A stretch of DNA of 6,725 nt from an uncultured Methylocystaceae bacterium (GCA_945956975.1 CAMFKC010000125.1:1-6725), one strand, 5' to 3'. Numbered from the stretch's first letter, positions 1-5,544 are shown. Numbers and translations are program-made. The notes: generated by a model not told the origin, from the letters alone.

Positions 1-378
1 CGTCAGCAGGTGCTTGGAGCCGTCGAGATGCGACTGGAAGGTGACGCCGTTCTCGTCGAGCTTGCGCAGCTTGGCGAGCGACATGACCTGGAAGCCGCCG
101 CTGTCGGTGAGGATCGGGTGCGGCCAGTTCATGAACTTGTGGAGACCACCGAGTTCGGCGACGCGCTCCGCGCCCGGCCGCAGCATCAGGTGGTAGACGT
201 TGCCGAGCACGATATCGGCGCCGAGTTCGCGCACCTGCCCCGCATACATGGCCTTGACGGTCGCCGCCGTGCCCACGGGCATGAAGGCGGGCGTGCGGAT
301 CTCGCCGCGCCCGGTCGTGATGACGCCCGTGCGGGCCGCGCCGTCGGTGGCGGCGATTTTGAGGGAGAAGCCGGTCAT
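1..378 (-). CDS. tgt: Queuine/preQ1 tRNA-guanine transglycosylase, N-terminal 126 residues (cut by window start)
   Basis: TGT exchanges guanine 34 in the anticodon of GUN tRNAs (Asp, Asn, His, Tyr) for preQ1, the committing step of queuosine tRNA modification in the cytoplasm. The translation starts MTGFSLKIAATDGAARTG and shows the family's early strand block (RGEIRTPAFMPVGTAATVKA, about residues 24-43), the GADIVLGNVYHLMLRPG block (53-69) and the base-binding TDSGGFQVMSL motif (91-101). Its Asp92 corresponds to the conserved active-site Asp of the family (Asp102 in the Zymomonas enzyme). The frame runs open off the left edge, so about two thirds of the usual 370-380 residues, including the catalytic nucleophile and zinc site, lie outside. 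The ATG at 376-378 matches the normal N-terminus, and no other in-frame start lies nearby. No convincing Shine-Dalgarno sequence precedes it. It is divergent from the methyltransferase gene and is separated from queA, its common partner. Confidence 0.95.
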   Translation of the reverse strand, partial: MTGFSLKIAATDGAARTGVITTGRGEIRTPAFMPVGTAATVKAMYAGQVRELGADIVLGNVYHLMLRPGAERVAELGGLHKFMNWPHPILTDSGGFQVMSLAKLRKLDENGVTFQSHLDGSKHLLT

Positions 379-441
379 GGCGGCTTCATAGAGGGGTGCG
401 CGGGCCGGGGCTAGGGTTGGATGAACGCTGATCGTTTGCGA

Positions 442-580
442 CCTCCCTCCCCTTCATGGGGAGGGTGGCGAGCAAAGCGAGCCGGGTGGGGTGGGAGTCC
501 GCAAGACACGAGCCGACGCCTTGCGGCGTCGGACCCCACCCGCATGGCTTTGCCATGCGACCTCCCCATGAAGGGGAGGT
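442..580. repeat. Nested palindromic intergenic repeat between tgt and the methyltransferase gene
   Basis: A stretch of about 139 bp is built as palindromes within palindromes. The 19-base sequence CCTCCCCTTCATGGGGAGG at 446-464 recurs exactly, inverted, at 561-579, and each copy is itself a hairpin (CCTCCCC/GGGGAGG). Inside these, GGGTGGGGT (484-492) pairs with ACCCCACCC (533-541). The core holds two more hairpins: CCGACGCC/GGCGTCGG (513-520 with 525-532) and GCATGGC/GCCATGC (542-548 with 552-558). The flank GGCGAGCAAAGCGAGCCGGG (467-486) is typical of short dispersed repeats I associate with alphaproteobacterial genomes; that family assignment is from memory. The element fills most of the 257-bp gap between the divergent genes, which otherwise shows no gene. 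Confidence 0.8.
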
Positions 581-635
581 AAGGAGCCCCGGGTTCGGCT
601 TGCCGGGTAGTCGATCCACCCTTAATCACCCCCAC

Positions 636-1325
636 ATGATCCCATGGATCCACATCGACACCGCCGAAATCCCCGGCGGCGAAGGCACTCTGCGCCTCAA
701 GCGCCGGGGCGCGGAGTTTTCGATCATGCTCGGCGACAACGAGCTGATGAATTCCCGCCTCTCAGGGTCCGAACAGACGCTGGCGACGCTCGCCTGCGAA
801 CGGCTTTCCGATCGCCCCGCCCCGCGCTTCCTGATCGGCGGGCTCGGCATGGGCTTCACCCTTCGGGCGGCGCTGGAGCGGTTGCCGCCGAAGGCCGAGG
901 TCGTCGTCGCCGAATTGGTTCCAGCCGTCATCGCCTGGGCGCGCGGGCCGATGGCGGAGGTTTTTGCCGGCAGCCTCGACGATTCCCGCGTTGAAATCCG
1001 TCAGGCTGACGTCGGCGCAGTAATTGCCGAAGCACGGGGGGCCTGGGACGCCATCCTTCTGGACGTCGACAACGGGCCGGACGGGCTGACGCGCGCCGCC
1101 AACGACCGGCTCTATTCCGCCGCGGGCCTGCATGCCGCGCGAGAGGCGCTGCGGCCGGGCGGGCTGCTGGCGGTCTGGTCCTCCGGGCCGGACGCGGCCT
1201 TCACGAAGCGGCTGAAGCAGGCTGGCTTCGCCGTCGAGGAAATTCCCACCCGCGCCAACGGCAAGCGCGGCGGGGCGCGGCACATGATCTGGATCGCCAC
1301 CAGGCCGGGGCGGCCTGCGAGGTAG
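636..1325 (+). CDS. Spermidine-synthase-like SAM-dependent methyltransferase-fold protein
   Basis: A 229-residue cytosolic protein with a class I SAM-binding Rossmann fold. It shows a glycine-rich motif I (FLIGGLGMGFTLRAAL, residues 65-80), an acidic residue ending strand 2 (VVVAELVPAV, Glu93), a following QADV (123-126), the motif IV strand WDAILLDVDNGPDGL (137-151), and a post-motif strand LRPGGLLAVWSS (172-183). This order is that of spermidine synthase-like proteins (COG0421 type). The N-terminal beta domain is short and the total is well below the 280-310 residues of true spermidine synthases, so aminopropyl transfer is doubtful and the substrate is unknown. The frame is open upstream to 456, but that part is repeat DNA. 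ATG 636 begins the family-like MIPWIHIDTAEIP. No Shine-Dalgarno sequence is seen. A poor promoter-like pair (TTGCCG 600-605, TAATCA 623-628) would put transcription at about the ATG, but the match is weak. Confidence 0.83.
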   Translation: MIPWIHIDTAEIPGGEGTLRLKRRGAEFSIMLGDNELMNSRLSGSEQTLATLACERLSDRPAPRFLIGGLGMGFTLRAALERLPPKAEVVVAELVPAVIAWARGPMAEVFAGSLDDSRVEIRQADVGAVIAEARGAWDAILLDVDNGPDGLTRAANDRLYSAAGLHAAREALRPGGLLAVWSSGPDAAFTKRLKQAGFAVEEIPTRANGKRGGARHMIWIATRPGRPAR

Positions 1326-1372
1326 CCTAGCGCGGCGCGAGGCTTTATACGGGCGGCGGTTTCAGCCCCGGC

Positions 1373-1473
1373 TGTCATCCCGGCCAAGCGAAGCGCAGAG
1401 CCGGGATCAGGGGCCGCGCGCCGTGCGTTGATCGCTGGCGCGAGTCTGGATCCCCGCTTTCGCGGGGATGACA
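1373..1473. repeat. Composite dispersed repeat in the argG upstream region
   Basis: About 101 bp is bounded by the inverted pair TGTCATCCC (1373-1381) and GGGATGACA (1465-1473). Two hairpins sit inside: ATCCCGGC/GCCGGGAT (1377-1384 with 1400-1407), and a strong one, ATCCCCGC-TTTC-GCGGGGAT (1450-1469). Read on the minus strand, the right half encodes the string SVIPAKAGIQ, a familiar sign of a dispersed repeat translated by chance rather than of a protein. The element ends 13 bp before the argG Shine-Dalgarno sequence, so it probably contributes part of the argG leader or promoter region. No clear promoter could be picked out within it. Confidence 0.75.
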
Positions 1474-1486
1474 CTCGGGATGGCGC

Positions 1487-1492
1487 AAGGAG
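1487..1492 (+). promoter_or_regulatory. Ribosome binding site that fixes the GTG start of argG
   Basis: AAGGAG lies 7 bases before the GTG at 1500-1502. It is the only strong Shine-Dalgarno sequence near the start. It decides for this GTG against an in-frame ATG at 1428, which lies inside repeat DNA and would add 24 residues with no counterpart in ArgG. Confidence 0.85.
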
Positions 1493-1499
1493 AACGCAA

Positions 1500-2840
1500 G
1501 TGGACGGCAAGATTCTGCAGAAGCTGCCCGTGGGCGAGAATGTCGGCATCGCCTTTTCTGGCGGCCTCGACACGTCCGCCGCCGTCCACTGGATGCGCGC
1601 CAAGGGCGCCCTGCCCCACGCCTATACGGCCAATCTCGGCCAGCCCGACGAGAGCGACTACGGCGACATTCCCCGCAAGGCGCTCGCCTATGGCGCGGTC
1701 AATGCGCGCCTGATCGATTGCCGGCCGCAGCTCGTAGCCGAAGGCATCGCCGCCATCCAGTGCGGCGCCTTCCACATCACGACCGCGGGTTCGACCTATT
1801 TCAACACGACGCCGCTCGGCCGCGCCGTCACCGGCACGACGCTCGTGCGCGCGATGATGGACGACGGCGTCAACATCTGGGGCGACGGCTCGACCTACAA
1901 GGGCAACGACATCGAGCGGTTCTACCGCTACGGCCTGCTGACCAATCCTTCGCTGCGCATCTACAAGCCCTGGCTCGACCAGCTTTTCATCGACGAGCTC
2001 GGCGGCCGCAAGGAGATGAGCGAATACATGGCCGCCGCCGGCTTCGAATACAAAGCCAGCGTCGAGAAGGCCTATTCGACGGATTCGAACATTCTGGGCG
2101 CGACCCACGAGGCGAAGGATCTCGAATACCTCAACGCCGGCATCACCATCGTCAATCCGATCATGGGCGTCGCCTTCTGGAAGGACGACGTGAAGGTCGC
2201 GCGCGAGACGGTGACCGTGCGCTTCGAGCAGGGCCACCCGGTCGCGCTGAACGGAAAGACGTTCGCCAGCGCGCTCGATCTGTTCACGGAGGCGAACGTG
2301 ATCGGCGGGCGGCACGGGCTCGGCATGTCCGACCAGATCGAGAACCGCATCATCGAGGCCAAGAGCCGCGGCATATACGAGGCGCCCGGCATGGCGCTCT
2401 TGTTCATCGCCTACGAGCGGCTCGTCACCGGCATCCACAACGAGGATACGATCGAGCAGTACCGCAACAACGGCCGTCGGCTTGGGCGACTGCTCTACCA
2501 GGGCCGCTGGTTCGATCCGCAGACGCTGATGCTGCGTGAAACCGCGCAGCGCTGGGTGGCGAGCGCGATCACGGGCGAAGTGACGATCGAGCTGCGGCGC
2601 GGCAACGATTATTCGATTCTCGATACGTCGAGCCCGAACCTGACCTATCACCCGGAGCGTCTGACGATGGAAAGCGGCGCAGGCTCGTTCACGCCCGCCG
2701 ACCGCATCGGCCAGCTCACCATGCGCAATATGGACATCGCGGATACGCGCGAGAAGCTGGGGCTGTATAACGGCGTCGGCCTGCTCGGCGGCGCGGACTT
2801 CGAGGCGCTCGCGCTGCCGAAGGGCGGTGAGAAGAAGTAG
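1500..2840 (+). CDS. argG: Argininosuccinate synthase, E. coli-type (about 446 residues)
   Basis: It joins citrulline and aspartate using ATP to give argininosuccinate, the penultimate step of arginine synthesis (EC 6.3.4.5), as a cytosolic homotetramer. The protein starts MDGKILQKLPVGENVGIAFS. It carries the N-type ATP pyrophosphatase P-loop AFSGGLDTS at residues 18-26 and the block NIWGDGSTYKGNDIERFYRY (125-144), which contributes to citrulline and aspartate binding in this family. Further conserved blocks follow: EKAYSTDSNILGATHEAKDL, RFEQGHPVALNGKTF, GGRHGLGMSDQIENRIIEAK and QLTMRNMDIADTREKLGLY. The sequence is near-collinear with E. coli ArgG (447 residues), the longer of the two ArgG types, rather than the roughly 400-residue type. 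It is intact. The GTG start is set by AAGGAG 7 bases upstream. The C-terminal tail (after about 430) is short and variable, as expected. A long hairpin follows the stop. The neighbours are unrelated to arginine metabolism, so it is probably transcribed alone. Confidence 0.97.
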   Translation: MDGKILQKLPVGENVGIAFSGGLDTSAAVHWMRAKGALPHAYTANLGQPDESDYGDIPRKALAYGAVNARLIDCRPQLVAEGIAAIQCGAFHITTAGSTYFNTTPLGRAVTGTTLVRAMMDDGVNIWGDGSTYKGNDIERFYRYGLLTNPSLRIYKPWLDQLFIDELGGRKEMSEYMAAAGFEYKASVEKAYSTDSNILGATHEAKDLEYLNAGITIVNPIMGVAFWKDDVKVARETVTVRFEQGHPVALNGKTFASALDLFTEANVIGGRHGLGMSDQIENRIIEAKSRGIYEAPGMALLFIAYERLVTGIHNEDTIEQYRNNGRRLGRLLYQGRWFDPQTLMLRETAQRWVASAITGEVTIELRRGNDYSILDTSSPNLTYHPERLTMESGAGSFTPADRIGQLTMRNMDIADTREKLGLYNGVGLLGGADFEALALPKGGEKK

Positions 2841-2857
2841 GGCCGAGAGAACGGGAC

Positions 2858-2918
2858 CCGGGACCGCCGCTCTTCAGAGCGGCTTATTGCAGGCCGGTCT
2901 GAAGAGCGGCGGTCCCGG
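2858..2918. terminator. Long hairpin between convergent argG and mobA, probable bidirectional terminator
   Basis: A perfect 21-bp inverted repeat (2858-2878 with 2898-2918; the arms begin CCGGGACCGCCGCTC) encloses a 19-base loop. It starts 18 bases after the argG stop and ends 12 bases before the mobA stop, the place for a shared terminator. No T-run follows on either strand, so it departs from the classical intrinsic terminator. It may act by its very stable stem, or as an RNA-end stabiliser. Confidence 0.7.
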
Positions 2919-2929
2919 TCGTCGGGCCT

Positions 2930-4837
2930 CTATCGCCGCGCCATCATGAACGCGTCGAAATAAGCCGCCAGCTCCTTGCGCCCGTCGAACGGCAGGACAT
3001 GCCCGACATATTGATCGGGCCGCACGATCAGCAGGCAGCCGCGGTCGCGATCGATCCCGCGCAAATTGTAGATGTCCGGGCCGTTCTTGAGGTCCGGGCA
3101 GAACATCTTCTCGTAATCCCGCAGGCCGAGCGTGCCCTTCTGCGGCAGCAGGAAGGACGGCATGTCCTGCAGCGCGAGATCCCGATGGTTCTGCTGGAAG
3201 ATGGCGCGGAAATCGATGACGGAATCGATGTCGGCGCCTGAAGCCGTGTAGCGCCTGACCGGCGAAGCCGAGTCCTTCTCCAGCCAGTCGCAGAGGCCAC
3301 GGATCGGCGCGTCGGCCGCCATCGGATCTTGCCGGCCGCAGAAGGCGAACAGGCGCCAGCGGCCGTCGGCCAGCAATACGTCGCCGAGCCGCTGCGGCTT
3401 GCCGTCGCCGAGGCGGATGACATTGCCGGAGTGGAAACGCGTGCCGATCTCGAATCCCTTCGCGAGATGCTGGTGCGTGCTGGCGCCCGTCAGCAGCGAG
3501 GGCTTGTAGACAGTGGCGACGCCCGCGGTGTAGCGGCCGTGCTGCATGAAGTACTGCTGGATCTGCGCGGGCTCGACGCCATCCGGCTTCTCCGGAGACT
3601 TCAGCGGCTTCGACAGCATCTGCGTCCATTCCCTGTCGAAGTCGATCAGGTTCTTGGCGATGACCTGCCGCTCGGCGGAATAGGTGTGCAGGAACTCGGG
3701 CGCGCACTGGCCGCGCAGCACGGCGGCGAGCTTCCAGCCGAGGTTGAAAGTGTCCTGCATCGACACGTTCATGCCCTGCCCCGCCTTGGCGCTGTGCGTA
3801 TGGCAGGCGTCGCCGGCGATGAAGACGCGCGGCGCCTTGCTCTCGCCTTCCTTCACATCGTCGAACTTGTCGCAGAGGCGCTGGCCAACCTCATAGACCG
3901 ACCACCACGCGACCTCCTTCACGTCGAGCGTGTAAGGATGGAAGATGCGCTGGGCGGCGGCGATCAGATATTCCTTAGTCACTTCCTTATTCGGCACGCG
4001 CTTGTCCTTGGCGACCTTGTCGAGCTCGACATAGACGCGCACGAGATAGCCGCCCTCGCGCGGGATCAGCACGATCGCGCCTTCGCTGGCAGACGTAATG
4101 AGCGACTTCAGGCGGATGTCGGGGAAGGTCGTGACGGCGAGAATGTCCATCACGCCCCAGGCCTGATTGGCGAAATCGCCCTTCAGTTCGCGGCCGAGCG
4201 CCTGCCGCACGCCGGAGCGCGCGCCGTCGCAACCGACGACATATTTGGCGCGCACGGTTTCCGTCTGGCCCTTGTGCGCCTCGTCGATGCGCTCGAGCGT
4301 GACGGTGACGGGATAGCTGCCCTCGCTGGCCACGCTGAGCCCAGCGAAGCGGCGCGAGTAGAGCGGCTCGAGGCGATGCGAGGACTTGCGCATGAACTCG
4401 AGATAGAAATCGTGGACGCGCGCCTGGTTCATGATGACATGCGGGAAATCCGACAGGCCGTCCTCGACGTCCTGGATGCGGCCGGAGCGCACGATGTTTT
4501 CGCGCTTTTCATCATCCGGCTTCCAGAAACTCGTCTCGTTCACCCAATAGGCCTGCTTCTGCAGCCGTTCGCGGAAGCCGAAGCCCTCGAACATTTCCAT
4601 TGAGCGGCAGGCAATGCCATCGGCCTGGCCGAGCTGCAGCGGCCCGTCCTTCTGCTCGACGATGCAGGTGGTGATGTCCGGGAAGGCGGACAGCTGCGCG
4701 GCGAGCGTCAGGCCGGCCGGCCCGCAGCCGACGATGAGAACATCGACCTCCGCCGGCGGCTTGTCCGTGGGCGCGAGGACGCCAGGCAGCTCGAGCTCGG
4801 GATCGCCGTAGCGATAGCCGTTGTGGTGGTACTGCAT
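2930..4837 (-). CDS. mobA: 3-hydroxybenzoate 4-monooxygenase (MobA-like FAD aromatic hydroxylase)
   Basis: Probably hydroxylates 3-hydroxybenzoate to protocatechuate with NADPH and O2 (EC 1.14.13.23). The 635-residue flavoprotein has the class A layout: the dinucleotide-binding motif VDVLIVGCGPAGLTLAAQL (31-49), the DG motif YVVGCDGARSGVRQALG (199-215), the GD motif RVFIAGDACHTH (337-348) followed by KAGQGMNVSMQDTFNLGWKL (351-370), and the C-terminal thioredoxin-like domain of the phenol hydroxylase group (about 450-635, with GIDRDRGCLLIVRPDQYVGH). The start MQYHHNGYRYGDPEL and long internal stretches match what I recall of Comamonas testosteroni MobA (639 residues). As I recall that structure, its substrate contacts are Asp75, His135, Lys247 and Tyr271; the likely equivalents here are Asp73, His133, Lys244 and Tyr269, all present. 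GGGGAGA (4844-4850 on this strand) precedes the ATG. The divergent marR gene is its likely regulator. A phenol 2-monooxygenase with another substrate is the main alternative. Confidence 0.87.
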   Translation of the reverse strand: MQYHHNGYRYGDPELELPGVLAPTDKPPAEVDVLIVGCGPAGLTLAAQLSAFPDITTCIVEQKDGPLQLGQADGIACRSMEMFEGFGFRERLQKQAYWVNETSFWKPDDEKRENIVRSGRIQDVEDGLSDFPHVIMNQARVHDFYLEFMRKSSHRLEPLYSRRFAGLSVASEGSYPVTVTLERIDEAHKGQTETVRAKYVVGCDGARSGVRQALGRELKGDFANQAWGVMDILAVTTFPDIRLKSLITSASEGAIVLIPREGGYLVRVYVELDKVAKDKRVPNKEVTKEYLIAAAQRIFHPYTLDVKEVAWWSVYEVGQRLCDKFDDVKEGESKAPRVFIAGDACHTHSAKAGQGMNVSMQDTFNLGWKLAAVLRGQCAPEFLHTYSAERQVIAKNLIDFDREWTQMLSKPLKSPEKPDGVEPAQIQQYFMQHGRYTAGVATVYKPSLLTGASTHQHLAKGFEIGTRFHSGNVIRLGDGKPQRLGDVLLADGRWRLFAFCGRQDPMAADAPIRGLCDWLEKDSASPVRRYTASGADIDSVIDFRAIFQQNHRDLALQDMPSFLLPQKGTLGLRDYEKMFCPDLKNGPDIYNLRGIDRDRGCLLIVRPDQYVGHVLPFDGRKELAAYFDAFMMARR

Positions 4838-4843
4838 GGTGCG

Positions 4844-4850
4844 TCTCCCC
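4844..4850 (-). promoter_or_regulatory. Ribosome binding site of mobA
   Basis: On the minus strand GGGGAGA lies 6 bases before the ATG at 4837-4835. It supports that start, which also coincides with the N-terminus expected for MobA. Confidence 0.75.
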
Positions 4851-4891
4851 GCTTATGTCGTTGACACCGCATGGACCCGTAGGCCCATCGC

Positions 4892-4917
4892 CTATTGATC
4901 GGTATACTGATGATTAG
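4892..4917. promoter_or_regulatory. 26-bp imperfect palindrome, candidate MarR/MobR operator
   Basis: The halves CTATTGATCGGTA (4892-4904) and TACTGATGATTAG (4905-4917) are inverted copies agreeing at 10 of 13 positions. The core ATCGGTATACTGAT (4898-4911) has one mismatch per half. The site covers the mobA -10 box and the expected start of its transcript, and ends 5 bp before the marR -35 box. A winged-helix dimer bound here should block mobA transcription. Family knowledge: MarR proteins bind such palindromes between themselves and the divergent gene they control, and release them on binding an aromatic ligand. That this is the actual operator, and 3-hydroxybenzoate the ligand, is inference. 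Confidence 0.62.
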
Positions 4918-4929
4918 CATGCTTGTCAA
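4901..4929 (-). promoter_or_regulatory. Promoter of mobA (sigma70-like)
   Basis: On the minus strand, TTGACA (4929-4924) is followed after 17 bp by TATACC (4906-4901). The -35 is perfect and the -10 keeps TATA. Transcription would start near 4894, giving a leader of about 57 bases that contains the mobA ribosome binding site. The -10 lies inside the palindrome at 4892-4917. Confidence 0.68.
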
Positions 4930-4950
4930 TACTGGCCACATCGGCTATAA
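4923..4950 (+). promoter_or_regulatory. Promoter of the marR-family gene (sigma70-like)
   Basis: TTGTCA (4923-4928) is followed after 16 bp by CTATAA (4945-4950); read one base later the -10 is TATAAC with a 17-bp spacer. Its -35 shares five bases with the mobA -35 on the other strand, through the near-symmetric TTGTCAA at 4923-4929. The predicted transcript start, about 4957-4958, falls on the ATG at 4958. Confidence 0.6.
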
Positions 4951-4957
4951 CGTGATC

Positions 4958-5419
4958 ATGAGGATGGATGCGACCGAGACGCCCGGACATCTGGCGCGAC
5001 GCTTTCAGCAGATCGCGGTCGCGGTCTTTCACGCGCAGGTGGAGGCTGCCGGCAGCGATCTTACGCCCGTCCAATATGCGGCGCTGACGAAAATCGCCGC
5101 TGAGCCAGGCCTCGATCAGGCGACGCTCGCCGGACAGATTGCCTACGACCGCACGACGATTGGCGGGGTTGTGGATCGCCTCGTCGAGAAGGGCCTCGTC
5201 GCGCGCATCGTCAGCGCGAAGGACCGTCGCGCACGCGAGTTACGCGTGACCGAGGCCGGTCAGGTCATGCTGACGAAGATCGCGCCAGCCGTCGACGAGA
5301 CACAACGCGTTCTGTTGAGCGGCCTCAGCGAGAAAGAAGCCGCGCAATTCATGAAGCTGATGAAGAAAGCGATCGGCGCGCTGAACGATCTGAGCCGCGC
5401 GCCGCTGCGCGAGGGGTAG
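4958..5419 (+). CDS. MarR-family transcriptional regulator, probable MobR-like repressor of mobA
   Basis: A 153-residue dimeric winged-helix DNA-binding protein. Seen in it: an N-terminal dimerisation helix (HLARRFQQIAVAVFHAQVEA, 11-30); LTPVQYAALTKIAA (35-48), the usual start of the wHTH; LDQATLAGQIAYDRTTIGGVVDRLVEKGLVAR (52-83) with the recognition helix around 64-77; the wing with the family signature SAKDRRARELRVTEAG (86-101); and C-terminal dimerisation helices to about 145. It is divergent from mobA with a 120-bp gap holding a palindrome, the standard arrangement for local repression. In Comamonas, as I recall, a MarR-type protein, MobR, represses mobA and responds to 3-hydroxybenzoate, so the same role is inferred here. 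The frame stays open back to an ATG at 4895, but that start would lie inside the operator. ATG 4958 (or GTG 4952, ATG 4964) fits the family length. No Shine-Dalgarno sequence is present, and the mRNA may be leaderless. Confidence 0.88.
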   Translation: MRMDATETPGHLARRFQQIAVAVFHAQVEAAGSDLTPVQYAALTKIAAEPGLDQATLAGQIAYDRTTIGGVVDRLVEKGLVARIVSAKDRRARELRVTEAGQVMLTKIAPAVDETQRVLLSGLSEKEAAQFMKLMKKAIGALNDLSRAPLREG

Positions 5420-5434
5420 TCGTTTTCAGCAACC

Positions 5435-5544
5435 CGTCATGGCGAGGAGCGCAGGCAAAGCCGGAGCGACGTGGCGATCCATCCCCAGTCCTCGCTCATT
5501 ACTCCGGGGGAGAATTGCTTCGTCGCTACGCTCCTCGCAATGAC
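5435..5544. repeat. Dispersed palindromic repeat between convergent marR and the PPOX gene
   Basis: GTCATGGCGAGGAGCG (5436-5451) and CGCTCCTCGCAATGAC (5529-5544) are inverted copies with one mismatch. Inside them, AGCGACG (5465-5471) pairs exactly with CGTCGCT (5521-5527), and the pairing continues with mismatches (GGCGATCC against GAATTGCT). The sequence resembles the GTCATTGCGAGGAGCGAAGCGAC type of repeat that I recall from Bradyrhizobium-like genomes. It fills the 150-bp gap between two convergent genes and could act as their shared terminator. No gene is seen here. Confidence 0.75.

Noticed and set aside
442..580. CRISPR array or insertion sequence end
   Set aside because: The repeats are inverted rather than regularly spaced direct repeats, no spacers or cas genes are present, and there is no transposase frame.
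456..635. Upstream extension of the methyltransferase frame
   Set aside because: The added 60 residues are translated from the nested palindromic repeat and have no counterpart in the family.
1407..2651. Long open frame on the minus strand opposite argG (414 codons)
   Set aside because: It is antisense to an intact, highly conserved argG. Long antisense frames are expected in GC-rich coding DNA. Its composition (many Arg, Val, Ala, no recognisable motif) and its SVIPAKAGIQ tail from repeat DNA argue against a gene.
3329..4603. Long open frame on the plus strand opposite mobA (424 codons)
   Set aside because: It lies wholly antisense to mobA, is rich in Arg, Ala, Leu and Asp with no domain pattern, and has no sensible start site or operon context.
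4861..4889. TTGACA at 4861-4866 on the plus strand as a -35 box
   Set aside because: At 16-18 bp downstream there is no acceptable -10 (CCCATC or similar). It lies in the mobA leader, and a better plus-strand promoter exists at 4923-4950.
4916..4923. AGCATGCT as a separate operator
   Set aside because: A perfect 8-bp palindrome is short enough to arise by chance. It overlaps the end of the longer 26-bp palindrome and adds no further symmetry.
4895..4957. Earlier start for the marR-family gene at 4895
   Set aside because: The added residues (MIGILMISMLVNTGHIGYNV) come from the palindrome and both promoters, lie upstream of the predicted transcript start, and exceed the usual family length.
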